Notes: generated by a model from the sequence alone, not told the origin. A DNA stretch of 6,380 bases from Maricaulis sp. (GCA_002694345.1 NZLV01000181.1:1-6380); one strand, 5' to 3'. Positions 1 through 6,161 are shown, counted from the stretch's first letter. Numbers and translations are program-made.

Positions 1-582
1 CAGTTGGCCGGTGGGGATATTGCCGGAGCCATCGAAGCGGAAGTTCAGTCGGTCTTCCACGGTGGCCGCCGCCGCCCAGTCGCGGTCGCCATGATCGGGC
101 AGTGCGGCGGGCGCCACGCCGGCAGCTGGCATGAAGGCTGACCAGGCGATTTGTGTTCCGTCCGGAGACCAAGCCATGGCGCTCAGACCAGTGTCCAGAT
201 TGGTCAGCTTGCGAATCCGCCCGCTACTGCGCTCCCAGACCTGCAGCGATGGACCCGTCTCGCCCAGCATGACAAAGGCCAGGGACTGGCCGTCCGGGGA
301 CCAGGTCGGGGAGTGGCTTTCACCCGCTGATGTCGGCAGGGCGCGATGGTTCGAACCATCGGTGTCGATCAGCCAGATCGCCGACTGCGTGCGGTCCGTG
401 TCGAAGTCATTGCTGCGCCGCACATAAGCCACCAGCATACCGTCGGATGTAATTTGCGGATCGGAGGCCGCTTCGAGTTCGAAGACGTCGACGGGCTGGA
501 TCGGGTGGGGAGGTTGGGCCCAGGCCGGGCCGCTGATCATGGCCGCAATGATTAACGCTGCAAGACGATTCGTCACACTCAT
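1..582 (-). CDS. S9 family (prolyl oligopeptidase-like) peptidase, N-terminal part, runs off left edge
   Basis: Probable secreted serine peptidase of the S9 (acylaminoacyl/dipeptidyl peptidase) type. Only the first 194 codons are in the window, so the alpha/beta-hydrolase domain with the catalytic Ser-Asp-His is not seen. Residues 1-22 form a signal peptide (hydrophobic LAALIIAAMI, then cleavage after A-W-A22). After it comes VDVFELEAASDPQITSDG (31-48), which matches the usual S9 opening 'F-L-S-P-Q-S-P-D-G'. Two TolB/PD40-type propeller motifs WSPDG follow at 94-98 and 138-142, each leading into a strand (LAFV, IAWS). The ATG at 582-580 is preceded by AGGGGAG at 590-584, a good ribosome binding site. 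The gene is divergent from the TonB-dependent receptor at 850, so the two may share regulation and act on peptides; that is inference. A TolB-like or other WD40-like periplasmic propeller is the alternative, because the catalytic half is missing. The signal-peptide/propeller call is firm; the peptidase call is likely. Confidence 0.82.
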   Translation of the reverse strand, partial: MSVTNRLAALIIAAMISGPAWAQPPHPIQPVDVFELEAASDPQITSDGMLVAYVRRSNDFDTDRTQSAIWLIDTDGSNHRALPTSAGESHSPTWSPDGQSLAFVMLGETGPSLQVWERSSGRIRKLTNLDTGLSAMAWSPDGTQIAWSAFMPAAGVAPAALPDHGDRDWAAAATVEDRLNFRFDGSGNIPTGQL

Positions 583-849
583 ACTCCCCTAGGACACAAC
601 CAAATGTACGGCGGTTTGCCCCTCATCCGCAATGCTGCCCCCTGTCGGTTGTGACAGGTATGCAACACCGGGGCGGAAAACGCCGGAAAAATGAGCCGCT
701 GCAAGTGCGAACGGGCAAAAAAGCAGAAAACCGGCTTCACCTGAGTTGCGATTTCTACCAATGTCCGCCCGCGTCCATACCCGACACAGGAAAATGGGCG
801 TGAACGACAGGCAGTCCCAAGCTGCCGACCAACGGGAGGAAGATAGAGT
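583..849. promoter_or_regulatory. Divergent intergenic region between peptidase and TonB receptor genes
   Basis: This 267-bp region separates two outward-reading genes and must hold both promoters. I found no convincing -35/-10 pair on either strand. What stands out is the 18-bp inverted repeat at 641-658 (listed separately) and a weak hairpin in the receptor leader, GGCAG 810-814 pairing with CTGCC 822-826 around a 7-nt loop. The receptor's ribosome binding site GGGAGGA lies at 834-840, 9 nt before its ATG. A 60-codon minus-strand frame crosses the region (579-761), but its product has no protein-like features. Confidence 0.6.
641..658. promoter_or_regulatory. 18-bp inverted repeat, candidate operator
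   Basis: CCTGTC GGTTGT GACAGG: two perfect 6-bp arms around a 6-bp centre. The symmetry favours binding of a dimeric regulator, and the site lies 59-76 bp upstream of the peptidase start and about 190 bp upstream of the receptor start, where it could control either. No regulator gene is visible in the window and I cannot assign a family from the motif. A short palindrome of this size can also occur by chance. Confidence 0.3.
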
Positions 850-3396
850 ATGTCAGCGATTCATCGCACCCTTTTGCTTGCCGCAACCTCAGCCGTCGCC
901 CTGACTTCGGGCCAGGCTGTCGCCCAGGAAACTCGCAGCGTCGACGTCATCACCGTGACGGCGCAGAAGCGGGAGCAGGGCATCCAGGACGTGCCGGTTG
1001 CCGTCACGGCCTATAATGAAGAACTTCTCACCAATGCCGGTGTGAGCGACATCAAGGATTTGGCCGTCATCGCGCCGGGCCTGAACGTCACCTCGACATC
1101 GAACGAATATTCCACCACGGCGCGTATCCGTGGCATCGGTACCGTGGGTGACAACCCCGGTCTGGAATCTTCGGTCGGCGTCGTCATCGACGGTGTTCCG
1201 CGTTCGCGCAACGGGATCAGCTTCGGCGATCTGGGCGAACTGTCCTCGATCGAAGTCCTGCGTGGTCCGCAGGGCACGCTGTTCGGCGCCAACACCTCGG
1301 CCGGTATCATCAACATCAACACCAAGCGTCCGGAATATGATTTCGGTGCCCACGCGGAAGCCACCGTCATGGGTGGTGGTGCTGATGGCTGGGGCATTGC
1401 CGGTGGTGTAACCGGTGGTCTGAGCGACAGCGTCGCCGTGCGCCTCTATGGTGCCCAGCGCGAACGTGATGGCTTCCAGACGGTTAACACCTTCTCCGGT
1501 CCGCGTACCGAGACGGAAGACGCCAACCAGAACTTCTACACGCTGCGTGGTCAGGTCCTGTTCGACCTGTCCGACGATGTCAGCCTGGTTCTGGGCGCCG
1601 ACTACACCAGCCGTGATGAAGATTGCTGCGCCGCGCCGAGCCTCGTCTCCGGTCCGACCGCTGCCATCGTCAATGCGCTGGTTCCGGGTGCCCGCGAACT
1701 GCCGGGTTCGGAAGATCCGTTTGCCCGTGTCGTGAACTCCAACCGGGCCACCACCCAGGAGATCGAAGACTACGGCATCCAGGGTGAGCTGAACTGGGCC
1801 TTCGACAATTTCGACCTGACCGTGATCGCCTCTGACCGTGACTTCTCCGTGATGTCCGGCCAGGACACGGACTTCACCGGCATGGACGCTGTCTATCGCC
1901 TGCCGGAAGACAACACGGTTGATTTTGCCAGCACCACGTTCGAAGCCCGCCTGTCGGGTTCCACCGACTATTTCGAATGGATGGTCGGCACCTACTACTC
2001 CAACGAGACCCTGGTTCGCCGCGACGCCATCCTGACGGGTGCCCACTTCGAGCCCTTCCTGTCCCTGCTGGCTTCCGGCGGCACGTCGCCGACGACGATC
2101 GTCGACATTGCCAACGCCGCGGCCGGTGTCTCCGCCTTCCTCGGCAACCCGGTTCCGGGCTTTGTTGGTCTGACCCCGGGAACGGGCATTCCGGCCGGTG
2201 CCTGGAACGTCAATGGCGACACGTACACGCAGGGTTCCGAGAGCCTGTCCTTCTTCACGCACAATACGTGGCGGATCACGGACAGCACGGACCTGACCTT
2301 CGGTCTGCGTCACACCTCCACGGAAAAGCAGGCCACCTTCGATTGGGGTGACAGCGAGAGCCCGGCTTGCGCCGTTTGGGAACACGCTGTGGGTCCGGCC
2401 CTGGACTTCACCACGCCGCAGGCCCAGACCTTCCTGGCTGTCCTGTCCGGTGCGTCGGGTCTCCCGGCCGCCAGCCTGGCCCAGCTCGGCACGTTCTCCT
2501 GCCTGCCGCAGAGCCGTGACGTTTTCTCCATGATCAGCCACACCCAGTCGTTCGAAGAGAACGAACTGTCGGGCATGGCGTCCATCTCGCATCGTTTCAA
2601 CGATGACCTTCTGGCCTACGGGACCTACTCCCGCGGTTACAAGGCGGGTGGCTTCAACCTGGACCGCTTCACGCAGGCCGGTTCCTCGGCTGTGAACTTC
2701 ACCAATGTGCTGGCCAATCCGGAAACCTATCCGGCGGCCTTCGCACCGGAGACGGTCGACAGCTTCGAAATCGGTATCAAGACGGAATGGTTCAATGACT
2801 CGCTGCTGGCGAACTTCTACCTGTTCCGTTCGGACTTCGAGAACTACCAGCTGAACACGTTCAACGGCCTGTCCTACTTCGTCACCTCGATTGATGGTGC
2901 GTCGACCCAGGGTGGTGAACTGGAACTGCTGTGGTACCCGGAATCGATGGAAGGTCTGACCCTTCAGGGCGGCATCACCTATGCCGACGCTGCCTATGAC
3001 GAGTTCGCTCCGACGGGCACGGCGGACGTGGACGTGCTGTCTGGCCGTCAGTTCTCGCTGTCTCCGGAATGGTATGCTTCGGGTGCCATCACCTATGAAG
3101 GCCAGTTCGAGAATGGCATGACTTGGCTGGCTCACCTGGATGGTCGCTGGATGTCCGAGCAGAACACCGGTTCTGACCTGGACCCGGAAAAGCACCAGGA
3201 CGCCTATGCGATCTTCAATGGTCGTCTGGGTCTGGGCGCAGAGAACGAGAGCTGGTCTCTCGAGCTGTGGGGCCGCAACCTGTTTGATGAAGACTACATC
3301 CAGGTCGGTTTTGACGGTCCGTTCCAGTCGGGCTCCTTCAATGCCTTCCTGGGCCAGCCGCGGACCTATGGTCTGACGCTGCGCGCCCGCTACTAA
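850..3396 (+). CDS. TonB-dependent outer-membrane receptor
   Basis: An outer-membrane importer that takes up a scarce substrate using energy from TonB-ExbB-ExbD. The 848 residues are a normal family length. A signal peptide ends at A-V-A25|Q26. A TonB-box-like stretch DVITVTA (32-38) follows, then the plug (about 45-160) with the hallmark IEVLRGPQGTLFGANTSAG (134-152) and IININTKRP. The rest is a beta-barrel of alternating aromatic strands ending in GLTLRARY, with the terminal aromatic residue expected for BAM-dependent insertion. The start has GGGAGGA at 834-840, 9 nt upstream. There are only four cysteines: adjacent C259-C260, plus C507 and C551, all in predicted surface loops. Codon choice is strongly biased (many CGT, GGT, CTG; no TTA, CTA or TCA after codon 14), which suggests high expression. 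A terminator follows at 3423-3457, so it is probably transcribed alone. The substrate cannot be read from the sequence: siderophore, sugar or peptide are all possible. The divergent peptidase gene slightly favours peptide-derived nutrients. Confidence 0.95.
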   Translation: MSAIHRTLLLAATSAVALTSGQAVAQETRSVDVITVTAQKREQGIQDVPVAVTAYNEELLTNAGVSDIKDLAVIAPGLNVTSTSNEYSTTARIRGIGTVGDNPGLESSVGVVIDGVPRSRNGISFGDLGELSSIEVLRGPQGTLFGANTSAGIININTKRPEYDFGAHAEATVMGGGADGWGIAGGVTGGLSDSVAVRLYGAQRERDGFQTVNTFSGPRTETEDANQNFYTLRGQVLFDLSDDVSLVLGADYTSRDEDCCAAPSLVSGPTAAIVNALVPGARELPGSEDPFARVVNSNRATTQEIEDYGIQGELNWAFDNFDLTVIASDRDFSVMSGQDTDFTGMDAVYRLPEDNTVDFASTTFEARLSGSTDYFEWMVGTYYSNETLVRRDAILTGAHFEPFLSLLASGGTSPTTIVDIANAAAGVSAFLGNPVPGFVGLTPGTGIPAGAWNVNGDTYTQGSESLSFFTHNTWRITDSTDLTFGLRHTSTEKQATFDWGDSESPACAVWEHAVGPALDFTTPQAQTFLAVLSGASGLPAASLAQLGTFSCLPQSRDVFSMISHTQSFEENELSGMASISHRFNDDLLAYGTYSRGYKAGGFNLDRFTQAGSSAVNFTNVLANPETYPAAFAPETVDSFEIGIKTEWFNDSLLANFYLFRSDFENYQLNTFNGLSYFVTSIDGASTQGGELELLWYPESMEGLTLQGGITYADAAYDEFAPTGTADVDVLSGRQFSLSPEWYASGAITYEGQFENGMTWLAHLDGRWMSEQNTGSDLDPEKHQDAYAIFNGRLGLGAENESWSLELWGRNLFDEDYIQVGFDGPFQSGSFNAFLGQPRTYGLTLRARY

Positions 3397-3422
3397 GCCC
3401 GTCATACGGCTTTGAGTTCGGG

Positions 3423-3457
3423 AAGGGCCGGGGCGTTTGCTCCGGCCCTTTCTCTTT
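3423..3457 (+). terminator. Intrinsic terminator after the TonB receptor gene
   Basis: AAGGGCCGGGGC (3423-3434) pairs with GCTCCGGCCCTT (3439-3450) over 12 bp with one G-T pair and a GTTT tetraloop, followed by the T-rich tail TCTCTTT (3451-3457). It starts 26 nt after the receptor stop codon. The stem is strong and GC-rich, as expected for a highly transcribed gene, and separates the receptor from the downstream operon. Confidence 0.88.
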
Positions 3458-3571
3458 GAGGTTACAAAGCGGCATTCTGCCCTCTGGAGAGGCGTCTGGT
3501 TTAATGCTACTTCCGGAATCAGCAGCTTGCCCTGAAACTGCCGAATTCGGCTGATTGAACCCTGCGCGGGG
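3458..3571 (+). promoter_or_regulatory. Promoter/leader region of the BON-HhH-MmcQ operon, rich in dyad symmetry
   Basis: This 114-bp gap follows a terminator and so should contain the operon promoter. I see no confident -35/-10 pair (TTTAAT at 3500-3505 is a possible -10 without a good partner). It carries several perfect dyads: TTCCGGAA (3511-3518), GCCGAATTCGGC (3540-3551), and AATCAGC (3517-3523) pairing with GCTGATT (3550-3556). The last pair could fold the leader into a hairpin just before the start codons, or the palindromes could be protein sites. Confidence 0.4.
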
Positions 3572-4636
3572 ATGGTTTTTCACGCGATGACGAATTTTGA
3601 GATGACGACCCGGGTTCGCAACGTCCTGCTGATTTCGGCTGCGGCGGCTTTCAGTGCGGCGGTTCTTCTGTTTTCCGTCGGTCCTTTTTCTGTGGGCGCG
3701 ATCGAGGCGCGGCTGCAGGCCGGGGCCGAAAATGCGCTCAGCCTGCGGGGTCATGACTGGGCCCATGTCCGGATGAAGGGGCAAACGGCCATCGTGACCG
3801 GTGCGGCGCCCACCGACACGGCCCGGGCTGACGCCCTGTCGACTGTGGCGGCGTCCACCTGGTCAGGCGGTCGGGTCGCTGGCGGGGTGACCCGCGTCAT
3901 CGATGAGACCATCGATGCGCGGCTGGAGCAGGGCTTCGTGTTCCGGGCGGATGTCGCGCTGAATGGCCGGGTCCTGTTGCGCGGCGATGCCACCGACGCC
4001 GCGGCGCGCAATGCGCTCACACGGTTTGCCGAGGACCAGTTCGAGCATGGCGCCGACACCGATCTGACGCTCGTTCCGGGTGGGTCATCCTCTCCGGCCT
4101 GGCAGGAAACCGCGACCCGGCTTCTCGGCCAACTGGCCCGTCTCGACCGCGGCGCACTTGTCCTGCAGGGGCAATATGGGGTTCTGGTCGGTGAAGCGGC
4201 CAATCCGCAGACCGTTCAATCTGTGTCTGCGGCCCTTCAGGCTTTGCCGGAGCCTTATCAAGGCGCCTGGATCCTGACACCGGCGGGCCTGCCGGCCCAG
4301 GCCCACATTCCGGACGTGCAAGCCTGTGCAGCCATCATCCGCGCCGCTCAGGGCGCAGATACGCTGCGCTTTGACCGCCAGGGGGCGTCACCCAGCCCGC
4401 TGACCGCCGTGTCGCTGCGGCGCGTGGGCCGGGTCTTCCAGTCTTGTCCGTCCGACACGCAATTGACTGTCAGCGTGTTGCGCGAGGCCCAGGCCGCCGG
4501 CTTGGACAGTGCCCGTCTGGACGAAGTGTCCGTCCTGCTCGGCAATGGCGCGGCAGAAAATCCGCGGGTTTCGGTCGTCTTGGTACAAGATCAGGACCGG
4601 GCCATCCGGTTCTCAGTTTCGACTTTTGGGGGTTAG
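3572..4636 (+). CDS. Membrane-anchored BON-repeat protein with degenerate OmpA-like C-terminus
   Basis: Probable inner-membrane-anchored periplasmic protein, up to 354 residues. Arginines 14 and 16 precede a hydrophobic segment (about 17-42), so the rest should be periplasmic. Three BON-like units follow at about 45-112 (DWAHVRMKGQTAIVTGAAP, ending GGVTRVID), 122-175 (VALNGRVLLRGDAT) and 176-235 (GALVLQGQYGVLVGEA). BON units are thought to bind membranes or envelope surfaces. The end (247-354) resembles an OmpA peptidoglycan-binding domain: paired C252 and C292, and AAGLDSARLDEV near the end. However, the G-H-T-D and L-S-x-x-R-A motifs that bind diaminopimelate are absent, so binding is doubtful. 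This matches BON/OmpA proteins of Rhodobacterales in layout, by recall. In-frame ATGs lie at 3572, 3587 and 3602; none has a well-spaced ribosome site (GGGG touches the first), so the start is uncertain. The next gene begins 3 nt after the stop. Existence is firm; the domain reading is moderate. Confidence 0.8.
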   Translation: MVFHAMTNFEMTTRVRNVLLISAAAAFSAAVLLFSVGPFSVGAIEARLQAGAENALSLRGHDWAHVRMKGQTAIVTGAAPTDTARADALSTVAASTWSGGRVAGGVTRVIDETIDARLEQGFVFRADVALNGRVLLRGDATDAAARNALTRFAEDQFEHGADTDLTLVPGGSSSPAWQETATRLLGQLARLDRGALVLQGQYGVLVGEAANPQTVQSVSAALQALPEPYQGAWILTPAGLPAQAHIPDVQACAAIIRAAQGADTLRFDRQGASPSPLTAVSLRRVGRVFQSCPSDTQLTVSVLREAQAAGLDSARLDEVSVLLGNGAAENPRVSVVLVQDQDRAIRFSVSTFGG

Positions 4637-4639
4637 CGC

Positions 4640-5245
4640 ATGTTCTACCTGGTTTGGCAGATGGGTCTCCTCTTGCTCGCGGCGATCGCGGCCGGTGTCT
4701 TCATCGGTTACCAGATCTGGAGCGGTGATGCCCGCAGCGCTGAAGCCGACAAGGCTCTGGCCGAGAATGCGCGTCTGCGCCAGGAAAACGAGAACCTGGC
4801 CCGCCGCCTTGGCGAAGCGTCCGTGAAATCGGCACCGGCGGATGAAAAACCGGCTGTGGCCAAACCAGCCGACGCCAAGCCGACCGTTGCCGAGAAGGTG
4901 TCAGAACCGGTGGCTGAGACGGCCAAGGCTCCGGCCAAACCGAAGGCGGCGGCCAAGCCCAAAAGTGCAGCCAAACCCAAGGCCAAACCGGCTGAAAAGC
5001 CTGCGCCGAAATCCGTGCCCAAACCGGCCAGCCCCGCCGGTCAGGATGACCTGACCCGGATCAAGGGGCTGGGGCCCAAGGCAGCCGCGGCGCTGCAGGC
5101 AGGCGGTGTCACGACGATTGCCCAGATCGCCGAGTGGACCGAGACGGATGTTGAGGTCTGGGATGACCGTATCAATGGTCGCGGCCGGATCGTGCGCGAT
5201 CAATGGGTCGAGCAGGCCAAGACACTGTCGGCGCAAGGGTCTTGA
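4640..5245 (+). CDS. Membrane-anchored protein with coiled coil, Ala-Lys-Pro-rich linker and C-terminal helix-hairpin-helix domain
   Basis: A 201-residue protein of unknown role. In order: one transmembrane helix (about 2-25), a short charged helix likely to form a coiled coil (33-59, ENARLRQENENLARRL), a long low-complexity linker rich in A, K, P and E (60-133), and a compact C-terminal domain (136-196). That domain opens with DLTRIKGLGPKAAAAL (137-152), a helix-hairpin-helix motif of the type found at the end of some NuoE- and ribosomal-protein-L21-like alphaproteobacterial proteins, followed by WDDRINGRGRIVRDQW (174-189). Such motifs usually contact DNA non-specifically or proteins. There is no charge before the helix and there are basic residues after it, so the C-terminal part is probably cytoplasmic. 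GGGGG (about 4628-4632) lies 7 nt before the ATG, 3 nt after the upstream stop. Tight coupling on both sides indicates an operon. DNA binding is a family inference; the sequence does not show it. Confidence 0.88.
   Translation: MFYLVWQMGLLLLAAIAAGVFIGYQIWSGDARSAEADKALAENARLRQENENLARRLGEASVKSAPADEKPAVAKPADAKPTVAEKVSEPVAETAKAPAKPKAAAKPKSAAKPKAKPAEKPAPKSVPKPASPAGQDDLTRIKGLGPKAAAALQAGGVTTIAQIAEWTETDVEVWDDRINGRGRIVRDQWVEQAKTLSAQGS
4817..5038 (+). repeat. Low-complexity coding repeat, Ala-Lys-Pro units
   Basis: Codons 60-133 of the helix-hairpin-helix protein consist of irregular repeats of A-K-P, K-P-K, P-A-K-P and E-K-P. At DNA level this gives repeated 'gccaaacc' and 'gccaagcc' blocks. The segment resembles the extended proline/lysine linkers of TonB and TolA-type proteins, which act as spacers. 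Such tracts change length easily between strains. Confidence 0.75.
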
Positions 5246-5604
5246 ACCAGGCCGAATTCAACGCCTTCTGTCAGGCCATGCCCGCGACATCGCACGTCGT
5301 GCAATGGGGCGGCTCGGATGTCTGGAAGGTGGGCGGCAAGGTCTTTGTCGTCGCCGGGTTCGACGCGGATGAGGGGCCACGCTTCTCTTTCAAGGTCTCC
5401 GACCTCTCCTTTGAAATCCTGCAGGAACAGCCGGGGCTGCGTCCGGCGCCCTATCTGGCGTCACGCGGCATGACCTGGATCCAGCACTATGCCGAACCCG
5501 GGCTGAGCGATGAGGACCTGAAAGCCTATATCGCAGAGAGCCACCGCATCGTTGGATCGGGGCTCAGCAAAAAGAAGCAGCGTGAGCTGGGTCTGCTGGA
5601 CTAG
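5242..5604 (+). CDS. MmcQ/YjbR family protein (CyaY-like fold)
   Basis: A small soluble protein of the MmcQ/YjbR family, 120 residues from the chosen start, close to the usual 115-120. Family hallmarks are AEFNAFCQAMPATSHVVQWG (4-23), DVWKVGGKVFVV (26-37), the strand FSFKVSDLSFEIL (48-60), RPAPYLASRGMTWI (68-81) and the C-terminal helix SHRIVGSGLSKKKQRELGLL. Members have a double-wing, CyaY-like fold. The family is often annotated as DNA-binding, but no biochemical role is established. I chose the TTG at 5242, which overlaps the upstream TGA stop as TTGA, because homologues begin with this N-Q-A-E-F segment. The in-frame ATG at 5203 would add 13 residues read from the end of the previous gene and has no ribosome site. 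AAGGG at 5235-5239 is only 2 nt before the TTG, so initiation may rely on translational coupling. It is the last gene of the operon and ends 9 nt before the convergent lipoprotein gene. Confidence 0.88.
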   Translation: MNQAEFNAFCQAMPATSHVVQWGGSDVWKVGGKVFVVAGFDADEGPRFSFKVSDLSFEILQEQPGLRPAPYLASRGMTWIQHYAEPGLSDEDLKAYIAESHRIVGSGLSKKKQRELGLLD

Positions 5605-5613
5605 GTCTCGGGG

Positions 5614-6090
5614 CTATTGGCCTGTCGCGTATTCCAGAATGGCCCGGGCGTCATAGGCGTCCGCCATGTCCGGGCGTTCCCCGGCACGCATCAGGATTTC
5701 CAGCATGACTTCCTTGTCGCCGGCATTGCCGTCGATCCGGATGCCGATCCCGACACCGCTGCCGGAAAAGCCGCCAGAGCCCCAAGTGTGGCCGACACTG
5801 CCGCCCACGCCCACCGGGTTGCGGTCATTGCCGTCTCTTTGCCGGGTCACGACCTGGAACCAGTCCATCCCCTCGCGCAGGGTCAGTTCGGCAGCTCGGC
5901 GCAGGGCGAGGTCCTCGGCTTCCTGGAAGGACATGTCCGATCCGGCGGCAAAGCGAACCCGGTACCGGTCCTGCTCAATACGCGTTTCCGAGAAACCGCG
6001 GTCCGATCCGTTCGCGGGCACGTAGTGCGTCGGAGCGGAGGCACAGGCGGAGAGTAGGGTGAAGGCGGCGAGGCTGATGATCAGGCGCAT
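5614..6090 (-). CDS. Small lipoprotein resembling the CC0125/CC1285 family
   Basis: A 158-residue lipoprotein of unknown function. The N-terminus MRLIISLAAFTLLSAC carries a lipobox L13-S-A-C16; Cys16 would be lipidated. Position +2 is Ala and not Asp, which favours sorting to the outer membrane if Lol rules apply. The core HYVPANGSDRGFSETRIEQ, DRYRVRFAAG and LALRRAAELTLREGMDWFQV (61-80) matches the pattern of the CC0125/CC1285 lipoproteins as I recall it: Y-x-P-A, G-F/Y-S-E-x-R-I-E, then R-A-A-E-L-T. A glycine-rich stretch follows (93-117), then a hydrophobic strand EVMLEILMRAG and a C-terminal helix DAYDARAILEYATG. The ATG at 6090-6088 was chosen over longer frames because AGGAG lies 7 nt upstream and the lipoprotein signal begins exactly there. 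Its 3' end faces the MmcQ/YjbR gene with a 9-bp gap and no visible terminator. Confidence 0.9.
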   Translation of the reverse strand: MRLIISLAAFTLLSACASAPTHYVPANGSDRGFSETRIEQDRYRVRFAAGSDMSFQEAEDLALRRAAELTLREGMDWFQVVTRQRDGNDRNPVGVGGSVGHTWGSGGFSGSGVGIGIRIDGNAGDKEVMLEILMRAGERPDMADAYDARAILEYATGQ

Positions 6091-6097
6091 GACGGCG

Positions 6098-6102
6098 CTC
6101 CT
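6098..6102 (-). promoter_or_regulatory. Ribosome binding site that fixes the lipoprotein start
   Basis: AGGAG on the minus strand, 7 nt before the ATG at 6090. The upstream in-frame ATGs (for example 6216) would put 42 unrelated residues ahead of a complete lipoprotein signal, so this site decides the start. Confidence 0.85.
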
Positions 6103-6133
6103 GCAGTGAACCTGTGAAACAGTCGATCCTTGC

Positions 6134-6161
6134 AGCATAGCGCGGCATGAGGCCATGGAAA
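6134..6161 (-). promoter_or_regulatory. Weak candidate promoter for the lipoprotein gene
   Basis: TTTCCA (6161-6156) and TATGCT (6139-6134) on the minus strand, 16 bp apart. Each matches 4 of 6 consensus bases for a housekeeping sigma factor. Initiation would give a leader of about 37 nt before the ATG. Pairs of this quality are common by chance, so this is only suggestive. The neighbouring minus-strand frame ends at 6180, so readthrough from it is an alternative source of transcript. Confidence 0.25.

Noticed and set aside
579..761. 60-codon minus-strand frame whose stop overlaps the peptidase ATG (ATGA)
   Set aside because: The overlap mimics translational coupling, but the product is not protein-like, there is no ribosome site at its start, and it fills the region needed for the divergent promoters.
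889..3405. An 838-codon open frame on the minus strand covering almost the whole TonB receptor gene
   Set aside because: It is in codon register with the receptor, so its stops can only arise from sense TTA, CTA or TCA codons, which this biased gene avoids after codon 14 (it ends exactly at the TCA at 889). Its product has no signal or domain features. It is a by-product of codon bias.
3481..3492. CCTCT-GG-AGAGG inverted repeat after the terminator
   Set aside because: A 2-nt loop is too small for a stable hairpin, there is no T tract, and the strong terminator at 3423-3457 already explains transcription end.
4017..4321. Several minus-strand frames of 65-150 codons inside the BON-repeat gene
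   Set aside because: High GC leaves many stop-free frames. These lack starts with ribosome sites and have arginine- and proline-rich products typical of antisense GC-rich DNA.
5605..5613. Possible bidirectional terminator between the convergent MmcQ/YjbR and lipoprotein genes
   Set aside because: The gap is only 9 bp and the flanks show no stem followed by a T tract on either strand.
5617..6057. 146-codon plus-strand frame opposite the lipoprotein gene
   Set aside because: It is a shadow of the lipoprotein gene, which has a ribosome site, lipobox and family match; the plus-strand product has none of these.
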